A DNA stretch of 62,411 bases from an uncultured Eubacteriales bacterium (GTDB lineage: Bacteria; Bacillota; Clostridia; Oscillospirales; Acutalibacteraceae): assembly GCA_934488615.1 (NCBI GenBank), contig CAKSSJ010000011.1:1-62411 (forward strand), in the 5' to 3' direction. The notes beneath the pieces are model-generated. The model saw only the letters and a list, made by a program, of their open reading frames with translations. It was not told the DNA's origin and made no database searches. A program made the translations under genes and the position numbers. Below, piece after piece: positions 54,252 through 62,411 of the stretch (positions are counted from its first letter, which is position 1; every line of letters starts with the position of its first letter).

Positions 54252-54357
54252 AACCAAACCTCCATAAGTATTTTTACCGATTTATTTTAGCACACACTTT
54301 CACAAAATGCAATAGCAATTACCATAATTTTTTCAGAAAGCAACACATTTCAATGAA

Positions 54358-54491
54358 TTATTGCGAAAAATCGGGTCATTATAATATCAGGCGGCAGAAA
54401 ACAAGCCGCCGTCAGCGGAAATTATAAATAATCAGCGTTTGCAATTTTCCGCTGTTCGCCGTTCACTTTTCACAGTGAGCGGCGATTTTTT
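54358..54491 (+). ncRNA. Candidate small structured transcript between secG and parC
   Basis: A plausible promoter (TTATTG, 16 bases, TATAAT at 54380-54385) precedes about 100 bases with three hairpins: GGCGGC/GCCGCC, CAGCGGAAATT/AATTTTCCGCTG and, last, TCGCCGTTCAC/GTGAGCGGCGA with a six-T run. It matches no RNA family I know. It might instead be only a terminator acting on plus-strand readthrough. No coding frame fits. Confidence 0.3.
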
Positions 54492-54506
54492 ATTCTATCA
54501 TAAATT

Positions 54507-56744
54507 TTATATAAGCGAAAGCTGTTCGCCCGCGTCCTCCGCACTCAGGGTCGCGCCCGAAGCGGGAAGATTTTTCGTCTTGTATCTGTAGGGCTTTGCG
54601 AATTCGCCCTTGCGGTAATCCCTGACGAGCTTGATAACATGGCCCTTTTTCAGCGTCATGACCGCAACGCCCTGCGTGTCCTTGGTCGTCTTGGGCGCGA
54701 TCGCTCCCGTGTTGAACAGCAGGAGCTTGCCCGCCGTTGATTCAAGCACAAGGTCGCAGTCCTCTTCAATCTTTCTTATCGCCGCTATAGGTGACTTGTT
54801 GCTGTATGCCTTGATGAGCTTCTTTCTGTTCGTCTTGGTCTGATACGAAGCAAGGTCAACCTTTGCGACCTTTCCGTTTTCAAAGAAGAACATTACATAA
54901 CCCTTGTAGTCGAGCGTCGGAAGCATGTAAATTGCATTTTCGCCGCTGTCCATCTGGAGCTTGTTGGCAACGAAATCGCCGAGCTGACTCGCCTTGCCGA
55001 GGTCAAAATCAGCCGCCTTTGCTTTATAAACCTGACACTGATCGGTGAAGAACAGCAAATCGGTATTGTTCGTCGCTTCGATTTCAAGCAGCATTTCGTC
55101 GCCCTCTTTGAGCTTCTGCTCGCCGCTCATTCTGAGCGCCTGCGGCGTTATCTTTTTGAAATAGCCCTCCTTTGAGAAGAAAAGATTTACGGGGAAATCG
55201 GGAATTTCCTCCTCTGTCTCCTCCTCGGCTACCTCGGAAGCGAATATGATCTGAGTTTTTCTGTCCTGACCGTATTTATTCACAACATCGGTCAGCTCGT
55301 TGACAAGAATTTTCTTTATCTTCGACTTGTGAGCGAGGATATCCTCCATCTTCTCAATGTCGGCTCTGAGCTGTTCGATATCCTGCGTTCTCTTGAGAAT
55401 ATACTCGCGGTTGAGGTGACGGAGCTTGATCTCGGCAACATAATTCGCCTGAATTTCGTCAATGCCGAAGCCGATCATCAAGTTCGGAACGACCTCGCTC
55501 TCCTCCTCGGTCGAGCGGATTATCTTGATAGCCTTGTCGATATCAAGAAGAATTTTCTGCAAGCCTTCGAGCAAATGAAGCTTATCCTTTGCCTTGCTCA
55601 GGTCAAAATAAACTCTGCGCTTGACGCACTCGGTTCTGAAGGCTATCCACTCGTTGAGTATCTCGCCGACACCCATGACCCTCGGTGCACCTGCAATCAG
55701 CACATTGAAGTTGCATGAAAAAGTGTCCTCGAGCGGAGTGACCTTGTAAAGCTTCTGCATGAGCTTGTCGGGGTCTGCGCCCTTTTTGAGGTCGATCGTA
55801 ATTTTAAGTCCCGACTTGTCCGTTTCATCACGGATATCGCTGATTTCACGCAGTGAGCCCGACTTGAATTTTTCGATAACCTTGTCGATTATCGCCTCGG
55901 CAGTCGTTGTCGGCGGAATTTCGGTGATATCAATGCACTTTCCGTCCTTATCATAATTATATTTCGCCCTTACCTTGAAGCCGCCTCGTCCTGTTTTGTA
56001 AATCGCGTCAATAACGTCTCTGTCATAGAGAAGAAGTCCGCCGCCGGCAAAATCGGGAGCCTTGAGCGTTTCTGAAATATCGGCTTCGGGGTCCTTAATG
56101 AGCGCGATCGTCGTTTCGCAAAGCTCACGGAGATTGAACGGGCAAATTGAGCTTGCCATACCGACGGCAATACCCGTTGTCGGGTTGGCAAGAATACTCG
56201 GGAAGCGCACGGGCAAAAGGCTCGGCTCTTTCATTGTGTTGTCGTAGTTATCGACAAAATCCACCGTATCCTTATCAATTTCGGCAAAAAGCTCGGTACA
56301 AATCGGTGCGAGCTTCGCCTCGGTATATCTCGGAGCCGCCCACTGCATATCTCTTGAATACGCCTTGCCGAAGTTACCCTTTGAGTCAACAAACGGGTGC
56401 AAAAGCGCTTCGTAGCCCCTCGAAAGACGAACCATCGTATCATAAATCGCCGCATCACCGTGGGGGTTGAGCTTCATCGTCTGACCGACTATGTTCGCCG
56501 ACTTTGTCCTTGCGCCGTTGATGAGTCCCATTTTATACATTGTATAAAGGAGCTTCCTGTGTGAGGGCTTGAAACCGTCAATTTCGGGAATCGCACGGGA
56601 GAGGATAACGCTCATCGCATAGGGCATGTAGTTTGTTTCGAGCGTATCGGTGATATTCTGACGTAAAACCTCGCCTGCGCCGAGAATATGGGTGTTCTGA
56701 TCCATTTTTTCAACGGGCTTTTCCGTTTTCTTTTTCTTAGCCAT
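54507..56744 (-). CDS. parC: DNA topoisomerase IV/gyrase-like subunit A
   Basis: 745 residues. It has the GyrA/ParC breakage-reunion fold: ALKDVDGFKPSHR-like IPEIDGFKPSHRKLLYTMY, the quinolone-region NPHGDAAIYDTMVRL, and the catalytic tyrosine in WAAPRYTEAKLA. The C-terminal domain (about residues 480-700) has fewer blade repeats than GyrA and no GyrA box, so a ParC-type enzyme is more likely. It decatenates or relaxes DNA with the subunit encoded upstream. The start follows a GGGGTGGTATGA-type site, 14 bases after the ParE-like stop. Confidence 0.9.
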   Translation of the reverse strand: MAKKKKTEKPVEKMDQNTHILGAGEVLRQNITDTLETNYMPYAMSVILSRAIPEIDGFKPSHRKLLYTMYKMGLINGARTKSANIVGQTMKLNPHGDAAIYDTMVRLSRGYEALLHPFVDSKGNFGKAYSRDMQWAAPRYTEAKLAPICTELFAEIDKDTVDFVDNYDNTMKEPSLLPVRFPSILANPTTGIAVGMASSICPFNLRELCETTIALIKDPEADISETLKAPDFAGGGLLLYDRDVIDAIYKTGRGGFKVRAKYNYDKDGKCIDITEIPPTTTAEAIIDKVIEKFKSGSLREISDIRDETDKSGLKITIDLKKGADPDKLMQKLYKVTPLEDTFSCNFNVLIAGAPRVMGVGEILNEWIAFRTECVKRRVYFDLSKAKDKLHLLEGLQKILLDIDKAIKIIRSTEEESEVVPNLMIGFGIDEIQANYVAEIKLRHLNREYILKRTQDIEQLRADIEKMEDILAHKSKIKKILVNELTDVVNKYGQDRKTQIIFASEVAEEETEEEIPDFPVNLFFSKEGYFKKITPQALRMSGEQKLKEGDEMLLEIEATNNTDLLFFTDQCQVYKAKAADFDLGKASQLGDFVANKLQMDSGENAIYMLPTLDYKGYVMFFFENGKVAKVDLASYQTKTNRKKLIKAYSNKSPIAAIRKIEEDCDLVLESTAGKLLLFNTGAIAPKTTKDTQGVAVMTLKKGHVIKLVRDYRKGEFAKPYRYKTKNLPASGATLSAEDAGEQLSLI

Positions 56745-56758
56745 TCATACCACCCCTC

Positions 56759-58741
56759 TCAGCTTAAATCGAGCATGTCGATATAAAGATGTCCGTTGTC
56801 GGCGATGTGCTCCTTACGTCCTGCAAGGTTGTCGCCGAGCAGCATATCGAATATCTGCGCCGTTCTCTCTGCGTCCTCGGGAAGAATTTCGACAAGGCGG
56901 CGTGTCTCGGGATTCATTGTCGTCATCCACATCATGTCCGCCTCGTTTTCACCGAGTCCCTTTGAACGCTGAATCGTATATTTCTGATTGCCTATCTCCT
57001 CGAGAGCCTGTGTTTTCTCCTTTTCGGTGTAGGCGAACCAGACCTGATCCTTCGTGTTGATTTCGTAAAGCGGAGTTTCCGCAATAAAGACCTTGCCCTC
57101 CTCTATGAGGGTCGGCATAAGTCTGTATATCATCGTCAGAATAAGCGTTCTTATCTGGAAGCCGTCAACGTCGGCATCGGTACAGATAATGACCTTATTG
57201 TATCTGAGCATGTCGAGATTGAACTGTGCAAGACCCTTCATTGCCTTGCTCTTGACCTCAACGCCGCAGCCGAGCACCTTAATGAGGTCTGTTATGATCT
57301 CGCTCTTGAAGATTCTGTCGTACTCAACCTTGAGGCAGTTAAGAATCTTACCTCTGACGGGCATGAGCGCCTGAAACTCCGAGTTTCTCGCCTGCTTACA
57401 GGCGCCGAGAGCAGAATCACCCTCCACGATGAAAAGCTCGCGTTCGCTTGCGTCCTTGGTTCGGCAATCGACAAATTTCTGAACTCTGTTGGCAAGGTCG
57501 TTCGAGGTTGAAAGCGTCTTTTTAAGGCTCTGACGCGTTGTTTCCGCCTTAACTCGGCTCCTCATGTTGACGAGCACCTGATTGGCGATCTTCTCCGCCT
57601 CTGCCCTGTTCTCAATGAAGTAAATTTCAAGCTGATGCTTGAAGAACTCCGTCATCGCTTCCTGAATGAATTTATTTGTAATAGCCTTTTTCGTCTGATT
57701 TTCGTATGATGTCTGGGTTGAGAATGAGGAAATAACAAGGATCATGCAGTCCTCGATGTCCTCAAACTTAATTTTCGGGTCGCTCTTTACATATTTTCCG
57801 TTCGCCTTGAGATAAGCGTCGATCTGATATGTGAATGCGTTCCTGACCGCCTTTTCGGGTGCACCGCCGTGCTCCAGCCAGCTCGAATTGTGGTAATACT
57901 CCTTAAGCTGACTTTTATTCGAGAAGCAAAGCGCCGAATTGATGAGCACCTTGTAGTCATTGAGATCGTCACGGTCACGTCCGACGCGCTCGGCTTTCCA
58001 TGTCTGCACACCCGTCATTGCGTTTTCGCCCGCAATCTCCTTGACATAATCCGTTATGCCGTCCGTGTAGCAATATTCAAACGTTTCAAACTGGGTCTTG
58101 TTAAGCTGATTCTTGAGAATAAACTTAACACCTGCGTTGACTATCGCCTGACGCTTAATGGTGCTCTGATAATATTCAAGCGGAATGTCGATATCGGTGA
58201 AAACCTTGAGATCGGGGCGCCATTTTATGCGCGAGCCCGTGTCCCTCTTGGTGTATTTTTCCTTTTCCATCTCGCCGACTGCCTTGCCCTTTTTGAAATT
58301 GAGCTTATAGCACCAGCCGTCACGGTGGATCTCGGCTTCCATGTACTCCGAAGCAAACTGAGTGGCGCAAAGTCCGAGGCCGTTAAGACCGAGGGAGTAT
58401 TCATAGCTGCCGCCGTTGTTCGTGTTGTACTTGCCGCCTGCGTAAAGGGTGCAGAAAACAAGGAACCAGTTGTAGTTCTTTTCTTTCTCGTTGTAATCAA
58501 CGGGAATTCCCCGTCCGAAGTCCTGAATTTCAACCGACTTATCGAGGAAACGTGTGATAACGATTTTATCGCCGAAGCCCTCACGAGCCTCGTCGATCGA
58601 GTTTGACAAAATTTCAAAAACGGAATGCTGACAACCTTCCAATCCGTCGGAGCCGAAAATAACGGCAGGACGTTTACGAACCTGGTCGGGTCCCTTGAGC
58701 GCCACAATGTCATTATTTCCGTAGCTTGTCTTTTTTGCCAT
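56759..58741 (-). CDS. parE: DNA topoisomerase IV/gyrase-like subunit B
   Basis: 660 residues of the GyrB/ParE type. The ATP site has SNSIDEAREGFGDKI and DFGRGIPVD, and the lid is GLNGLGLCATQFASEYMEA. The TOPRIM domain is present: FIVEGDSALGACKQARN, then IICTDADVDGFQIRTLIL. Several normally invariant blocks differ: RKRPGMYIG reads RKRPAVIFG, and the PLRGKILN motif is PVRGKILN, so it is a divergent paralogue. It pairs with the ParC-like subunit downstream. ATG at 58741 is chosen; an in-frame ATG touches the ribosome site. Confidence 0.9.
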   Translation of the reverse strand: MAKKTSYGNNDIVALKGPDQVRKRPAVIFGSDGLEGCQHSVFEILSNSIDEAREGFGDKIVITRFLDKSVEIQDFGRGIPVDYNEKEKNYNWFLVFCTLYAGGKYNTNNGGSYEYSLGLNGLGLCATQFASEYMEAEIHRDGWCYKLNFKKGKAVGEMEKEKYTKRDTGSRIKWRPDLKVFTDIDIPLEYYQSTIKRQAIVNAGVKFILKNQLNKTQFETFEYCYTDGITDYVKEIAGENAMTGVQTWKAERVGRDRDDLNDYKVLINSALCFSNKSQLKEYYHNSSWLEHGGAPEKAVRNAFTYQIDAYLKANGKYVKSDPKIKFEDIEDCMILVISSFSTQTSYENQTKKAITNKFIQEAMTEFFKHQLEIYFIENRAEAEKIANQVLVNMRSRVKAETTRQSLKKTLSTSNDLANRVQKFVDCRTKDASERELFIVEGDSALGACKQARNSEFQALMPVRGKILNCLKVEYDRIFKSEIITDLIKVLGCGVEVKSKAMKGLAQFNLDMLRYNKVIICTDADVDGFQIRTLILTMIYRLMPTLIEEGKVFIAETPLYEINTKDQVWFAYTEKEKTQALEEIGNQKYTIQRSKGLGENEADMMWMTTMNPETRRLVEILPEDAERTAQIFDMLLGDNLAGRKEHIADNGHLYIDMLDLS

Positions 58742-58792
58742 AAAAATGACCATTCCTTTCTCTAAAGCAATACTTTCCAAAATACAAAGTAT

Positions 58793-58822
58793 ATTTTACA
58801 CTATATCTTGTGGTTTAGTCAA
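58793..58822 (-). promoter_or_regulatory. Promoter of parE-parC
   Basis: Minus strand TTGACT, 18 bases, TAAAAT. Confidence 0.65.
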
Positions 58823-58894
58823 GCCTTTTTGCGTATGAAGAAACGATTTCCCTGCCGTCGATACATTTTTGGCTGAGTTTTTGACCGAGCAAAT

Positions 58895-58928
58895 AAAAAC
58901 TGCGGCAAACCTTTCCGTTCACCGCAGT
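58895..58928 (-). terminator. Terminator of the murT-gatD-racemase operon
   Basis: Minus strand ACTGCGG, 16-base loop, CCGCAGT, then TTTTATTT. Confidence 0.75.
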
Positions 58929-58932
58929 CATT

Positions 58933-59967
58933 TTATTTCAGTATAATTTTTTCAACATATTTCGACGTCATTGCATTAAGCAGGCAGTTATAGGTCATCT
59001 TGAAATCCACGACCGAGCCGACCCTGTAATCGCCGCCGCAGTCGGTAACGTCAAGCACGACATGGTCGCTGCTGCCGCCGACGATTTTCATTCGCTTGTC
59101 CGCGCAGACAAGCCCCGGCAGGTAGATATCCTGCTTGCCGACCGCAACGATCGCACGCTTCATCAGCCTGTCGCAATCCTGCGGAAGCGTTTCGGGAACA
59201 CTCGGCTTTTCTTTCAACTCGATAATCTCGGCCTTGAGAATGAAATTGTCCTCCCTCGCTCCGTCAAAGGGAACGTCGTAAACAGGAATGTTGCCGAGGA
59301 AAACCGATTCGCCCATTCGCATATTGTTGATGACCCTCGGAAGCTTGCCGTCAAAGAGCATTTTGATTGAGCTTGACGCGCCGCCCGAAACTATCGGAAG
59401 CTTAACGCCGTATTCCTCCTGCACTGCACTGACCGCGTTCTCGAAAAGAGCCATGTTTTTCTCGCTCGGGAGCACCTCATTTACACAGCTGAGGTTTGTG
59501 CCTATACCGTAAAGCTCAAGGTTCGGCATTTTGAGAACCTCGCCCGCAAGAGCCTTCAGCTCGTCCTCATAGCAGCCGTCGCGCAGATCGCCGCATTCGT
59601 ACATAAGAATGACCTTGTGACGCTTGTTCTGCTTGCTTGCTTCGTCATTCAGCGCACGGAGCACCTCAAGCTCGCTGTTAAGGCTGACGTCCGTGAATTT
59701 CACAACTTCCCTCACCTGAGAAAGCATAGGCGAGCGAATCAGCCATTTTTCAGCCTTGATATCGACAAATTTCATGAAGTTTTCAACTCTGGAATCGCAA
59801 ATTGCTTTTATGGCGCCTTCCTCAACGAGGTAGCGAACAAGCGGCTCGTAGCCGACAAGCATCTTGGTAACGACTGAGAGCGACATTCCGTTCTCCGAGC
59901 ACCGCTGCTTCATTATTTTAAGATTGTGAAGTATTCCGTCGGGTCTTATCTCGATACATGGAAACAT
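58933..59967 (-). CDS. PLP-dependent alanine/ornithine-racemase-family enzyme
   Basis: 344 residues with the fold-type III barrel of alanine racemases. The N-terminus MFPCIEIRPDGILHNL and SVVTKMLVGY (K35, the PLP lysine) match the YhfX/ornithine racemase (Orr) branch. The domain-two region ends in a beta-rich segment including YRVGSVVDFKMTYNCLLNAM. The substrate is not certain: ornithine, alanine or another amino acid. It starts 4 bases after the gatD-like stop and is third in an operon with a MurT-like ligase, which suggests that it makes a D-amino acid used on the cell wall or a related polymer. It follows GGAG. Confidence 0.88.
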   Translation of the reverse strand: MFPCIEIRPDGILHNLKIMKQRCSENGMSLSVVTKMLVGYEPLVRYLVEEGAIKAICDSRVENFMKFVDIKAEKWLIRSPMLSQVREVVKFTDVSLNSELEVLRALNDEASKQNKRHKVILMYECGDLRDGCYEDELKALAGEVLKMPNLELYGIGTNLSCVNEVLPSEKNMALFENAVSAVQEEYGVKLPIVSGGASSSIKMLFDGKLPRVINNMRMGESVFLGNIPVYDVPFDGAREDNFILKAEIIELKEKPSVPETLPQDCDRLMKRAIVAVGKQDIYLPGLVCADKRMKIVGGSSDHVVLDVTDCGGDYRVGSVVDFKMTYNCLLNAMTSKYVEKIILK

Positions 59968-59971
59968 ATTT

Positions 59972-60718
59972 TTACTCCGTTTTCTGATCTATAAAACGTC
60001 TTACCGTCTTGAACGAATTGCGTTCAATTTCAAAGAAGCTTTCATCGAGCGGCTTGCACGGCTCGCAGCCCTTTGCTTTAAGAGCTTCATTGATTATTTT
60101 CTCCGTGTACCACGGATTTTTTACGAATACGGGACCGAGCGCATTCGTGAAAATAACGTTCTTGTACTTTGCGCCCTCGGTCTGATCCTTGTCGTTGTTG
60201 CCCTTGCCGTAAATGAGCTTTCCGAGCGCGATTGACGGGTCATTGAGGAAGAAGTCAACGAGGTGGATCTGAACCGCCATGATTTCAAGGCTCTTGTCCT
60301 CGCAGAGTGAGAATTGAAGATCGTCGCCGTAAATTTCCTTGCGCTCAACAGCCGTTGCGTCAAGAAGTCCGAGACCCTCGACAACCGAGCCGTCGCATCT
60401 TTTAGTTGACTTGATGAGAACCATGCCCGTCGTTCCGATCGCGATTATCGGCTTTCCGCTCTCGGCGAAGTTATAAACTGCGTCGCCGTATTTCTTGATA
60501 TTCTTCACAATAGACTCGGCGGTTTTGATTTCGCCAGCGTTCATGAAAATGATGTCCGAACCGTCAAAATCAATCTCCTGAGCGAAGGTGTCGATGCGCT
60601 TGATTTCAACGTCAAGACCCATCGCCCTGCCGACGCGTTCAAATGCCATGAGATTTCCGCGGTCGCCATGGAGGTTAAGCAGGTCGGGATAAAGCCAAGT
60701 GATATTCAATGTGTTCAT
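59972..60718 (-). CDS. GatD-like glutamine amidotransferase homologue lacking its catalytic residues
   Basis: 248 residues. The sequence clearly resembles GatD (partner of MurT): LNITWLYPDLLNLHGDRGNL, EGLGLLDAT, and GKGNNDKDQTEG are all present. But the nucleophile loop, which should read ICGGYQLLG, is IGTTGMVLI, with Gly95 where Cys is expected. The distal LHGP motif is ALGPVF, with Leu194 where His is expected. So it cannot release ammonia from glutamine by the normal mechanism. The ATG overlaps the MurT stop (TAATG). It may be a structural partner of MurT or bind another ligand. Confidence 0.85.
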   Translation of the reverse strand: MNTLNITWLYPDLLNLHGDRGNLMAFERVGRAMGLDVEIKRIDTFAQEIDFDGSDIIFMNAGEIKTAESIVKNIKKYGDAVYNFAESGKPIIAIGTTGMVLIKSTKRCDGSVVEGLGLLDATAVERKEIYGDDLQFSLCEDKSLEIMAVQIHLVDFFLNDPSIALGKLIYGKGNNDKDQTEGAKYKNVIFTNALGPVFVKNPWYTEKIINEALKAKGCEPCKPLDESFFEIERNSFKTVRRFIDQKTE

Positions 60719-62085
60719 TATTCGTTACCTCCGTACTGCTTTGTTGATTTTTCAAGCTCATGATATTTCTTGAGCCATGTGATAAGGTAAACGTTGTCAA
60801 CGTCAAATTTGTCAAGCTCACTGAGAATCGCCTCGTCGCTGTCGTTCGGGAGAATCGAGATGTCGTCTCTGTCGATGCCTGCATAGATCATTCTGTTAGC
60901 GGTATCATATGCAACAGCCTCGGAGAAGCAGATGTAATGCTTGATGTTGTTCTTCTTGAGCGACTCAAAGTCAACGTCAAAAGCGTAGAATGTGTTGGTG
61001 TAGTAGGGATCGAAGTCCTTGAGCTCCTCAAGACCCATGAGAAGAAGCTTCGGCGACTCGTCCTTTGCGATATAGTCAAGCGCAGTCTGGAGTGTTTCGG
61101 GATTTTCCTGCTTGATTCTGATATATTTGAGCGTCTTGGTCTTGTACTTGAGCGTTTCCATACGGCCGCTGATGTTCTTGAAGTTTGAAAAGCTCTTCTG
61201 AAGCTCCTCGTTAGTCATGCCGAGCTTTGTGCATACGGCAATGCAAAGCGCATAGTTGAAGATATAGAACGGCTCCTTATTCGTTACGGTGAAGCGATAG
61301 CCGTTGCAGTCGAAGCTGCACTCGGAGAAGTCAACGTTCTGAGCGTAGAAATCGACCTTTTCCTCCGATGAGAAATTACAGCCTGCACAGTGGAATTTGC
61401 CGACGTTATCAACGTTGTAATAATCAAAAATTATCTTGTCGTTGCACTTCGGGCAGGGCATTGTAACGTCATAGAACTTGTCCTTAACAAATGAATACTG
61501 AGTCTTGTCAACGCCGTAGTAGTAAACCTTGTCGGAGAAATCCTCGAAGGACTTCGATCTCGGCTCGCCGTCGTTGAGGAAAAAGGTCATATCGTCGTTA
61601 AACACCTTGCGGAATTTCTGAACGATGTAATCGGGCTCGCCGTTACGCTGAACCTGATCCTTCTGAAGGTTCGTTATGCAGACCTTTTTTGCCGGGATAT
61701 ACTTATAAATACCCGCAAGCGAGCGCTCGTCGATCTCAAACGAGAAGAACTCCGTTGTGACCTTGCCCGTAAGCGTTGAATTGCGGATGAGAGCGGTTGC
61801 GATACCGCCTATCATGTTGGCACCCTCAAGGTTTGAGCAGACCGTTCTGCCCGAATCTCTGAGCGCGTGAACTATCATGTTATTGGCTGTGGATTTGCCG
61901 TTTGTGCCCGTGATGAAAATAACCTTTTCGGGGTCAATTCCCGTAAAATGACCGATGAAGTCGGGCATAAGTGCGTTTGCCTTTGCACCCGGCATATTGG
62001 TTCCTCTGCCCTTGGCAAAGATGTTTGAAAAGAGCATAAGCCCCTTGCCGATGAGCAGAGTTAAGATAAATTTTAACTTTTTCAT
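60718..62085 (-). CDS. murT: MurT-like Mur ligase
   Basis: 455 residues. The Mur-ligase P-loop is GTNGKST (residues 60-66). A Cys4 ribbon (CPKC ... CAGC, about residues 205-230) is the MurT-specific insert, and the C-terminal domain is DUF1727-like. In typical MurT-GatD the pair amidates D-Glu of lipid II. Here one C-terminal motif departs from normal: the usual KNPaG reads KQENPE, although FDVDFE retains the triad Asp region. The ATG at 62085 follows GGGAGG; a longer frame upstream runs through repeat DNA and is rejected. First gene of the operon. Confidence 0.88.
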   Translation of the reverse strand: MKKLKFILTLLIGKGLMLFSNIFAKGRGTNMPGAKANALMPDFIGHFTGIDPEKVIFITGTNGKSTANNMIVHALRDSGRTVCSNLEGANMIGGIATALIRNSTLTGKVTTEFFSFEIDERSLAGIYKYIPAKKVCITNLQKDQVQRNGEPDYIVQKFRKVFNDDMTFFLNDGEPRSKSFEDFSDKVYYYGVDKTQYSFVKDKFYDVTMPCPKCNDKIIFDYYNVDNVGKFHCAGCNFSSEEKVDFYAQNVDFSECSFDCNGYRFTVTNKEPFYIFNYALCIAVCTKLGMTNEELQKSFSNFKNISGRMETLKYKTKTLKYIRIKQENPETLQTALDYIAKDESPKLLLMGLEELKDFDPYYTNTFYAFDVDFESLKKNNIKHYICFSEAVAYDTANRMIYAGIDRDDISILPNDSDEAILSELDKFDVDNVYLITWLKKYHELEKSTKQYGGNE

Positions 62086-62122
62086 TTCAGTCCTCCCAAA
62101 TAAACTTTCAACATTTTGATTT

Positions 62123-62160
62123 GTGCGGTATCGCTTCAATTTCCGCGGTATTGCCTTAAC
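62123..62160. repeat. MITE-end-like direct repeats upstream of murT
   Basis: GCGGTATCGCTT and GCGGTATTGCCTTAA are two tandem versions of the right end of the element at 1327-1495. They lie in the murT leader, between its promoter and ribosome site. Confidence 0.5.
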
Positions 62161-62166
62161 CATATT

Positions 62167-62194
62167 ATTGTATCACATTTAATCGTAAAGTCAA
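62167..62194 (-). promoter_or_regulatory. Promoter of the murT operon
   Basis: Minus strand TTGACT, 16 bases, TACAAT. Confidence 0.55.
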
Positions 62195-62272
62195 CATCGA
62201 CAGGCAGAATGAGTGAATATATTTTATGAAGCCGCAAAGACTGAATATAACAATATTTTTTTCTTATCACTA

Positions 62273-62302
62273 TTGACAACACCCCCTTTACGGGGTTAAA
62301 AT
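62273..62302 (+). promoter_or_regulatory. Promoter reading off the right edge
   Basis: TTGACA, 18 bases, TAAAAT. The spacer contains an inverted repeat CCCC-TTTA-GGGG. Confidence 0.6.
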
Positions 62303-62354
62303 ATTTGTATCAATTCAATGGAATTGCCAAAATTCAATGTGAGGTGAGATTTCA

Positions 62355-62411
62355 GTGAGTAGTGACAGTAGCTACGGGCAACGAAACTTGAACAAATTCA
62401 ATAATTTGCAC
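62355..62411 (+). CDS. Possible start of a gene cut off by the right edge
   Basis: GTG at 62355 follows GAGGTGA by seven bases and a promoter lies at 62273-62302. The frame is open for 19 codons (starting MSSDSSYGQRNL) to the edge. Nothing can be said about the product. Confidence 0.35.
   Translation, partial: MSSDSSYGQRNLNKFNNLH

Noticed and set aside
62086..62163. N-terminal extension of the MurT-like protein by 26 residues
   Set aside because: It is encoded by the MITE-end-like repeat and lacks a ribosome site, whereas ATG at 62085 follows GGGAGG.
1..62411. tRNA, rRNA, tmRNA and RNase P genes
   Set aside because: I looked for the conserved arms and cores by eye and saw none; a covariance search could still find a divergent one.

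Overview
The window looks like a chromosomal segment of a spore-forming, gut-type Clostridia bacterium, most likely Ruminococcaceae/Oscillospiraceae (Ruminococcus-like). The pointers are type I dockerin and cohesin-like modules, a DUF4474 domain, spoIIGA-sigE, a V-type ATPase, two FeoB systems, a SAM-I riboswitch and families of GC-rich intergenic repeats. I found no rRNA, tRNA, phage, insertion sequence with a transposase, or CRISPR array.

Layout. 0-2.8 kb: a branched-chain amino-acid ABC transporter operon (livK-livH-livM, running off the left edge), with a small MITE-like element inside it. 2.9-6.4 kb: metK behind a SAM-I riboswitch, followed in the same transcript by two cell-envelope genes of unknown role. 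7-10.2 kb: galE-hflX, diverging from rsmA. 10.6-12.7 kb: an operon of a membrane-anchored cohesin-like protein and a metallo-beta-lactamase-fold enzyme. 12.9-14.1 kb: an ECF-like membrane protein paired with a short radical SAM enzyme. 14.4-18.4 kb: feoA-feoA-feoB plus a Cys-rich companion, diverging from a DtxR-family regulator, with four copies of one operator motif. 18.7-22.8 kb: a sortase-type cohesin-like protein and three secreted dockerin proteins. 23.3-31.5 kb: mixed membrane and regulatory genes, including tadA, a CPBP protease, a pair of tiny Cys-rich paralogues (one only 58 aa) and an XRE regulator fused to a superoxide-reductase-like domain. 31.6-35.3 kb: a degenerate Fe-ADH homologue, sigE, spoIIGA and a GT2 glycosyltransferase. 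35.5-45.1 kb: a complete V-ATPase operon (G/H-C-I-K-F-E-A-B-D plus a lipoprotein) interrupted by an intergenic repeat. 45.2-48.7 kb: a TetM/EF-G-like GTPase fused to a Rae1/YacP-type nuclease domain, a ProX deacylase and a GNAT. 48.8-51.3 kb: a feoA-feoB fusion with a second Cys-rich companion. 51.5-58.7 kb: an APC permease diverging from a LysR regulator, then secG and parC/parE. 58.9-62.1 kb: a MurT-like ligase, a GatD-like subunit that has lost its catalytic Cys and His, and a PLP racemase in one operon. A new gene may begin at the right edge.

The most unusual items are the cohesin/dockerin set without carbohydrate enzymes, the MurT / dead-GatD / racemase operon, the TetM-Rae1 fusion, the XRE-superoxide-reductase-like regulator, the RTTAG-N6-CTAAY operator series around feo, and the structured dispersed repeats, one of which sits inside the V-ATPase operon. 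Everything here is read from the sequence and from family knowledge. No database search was run.
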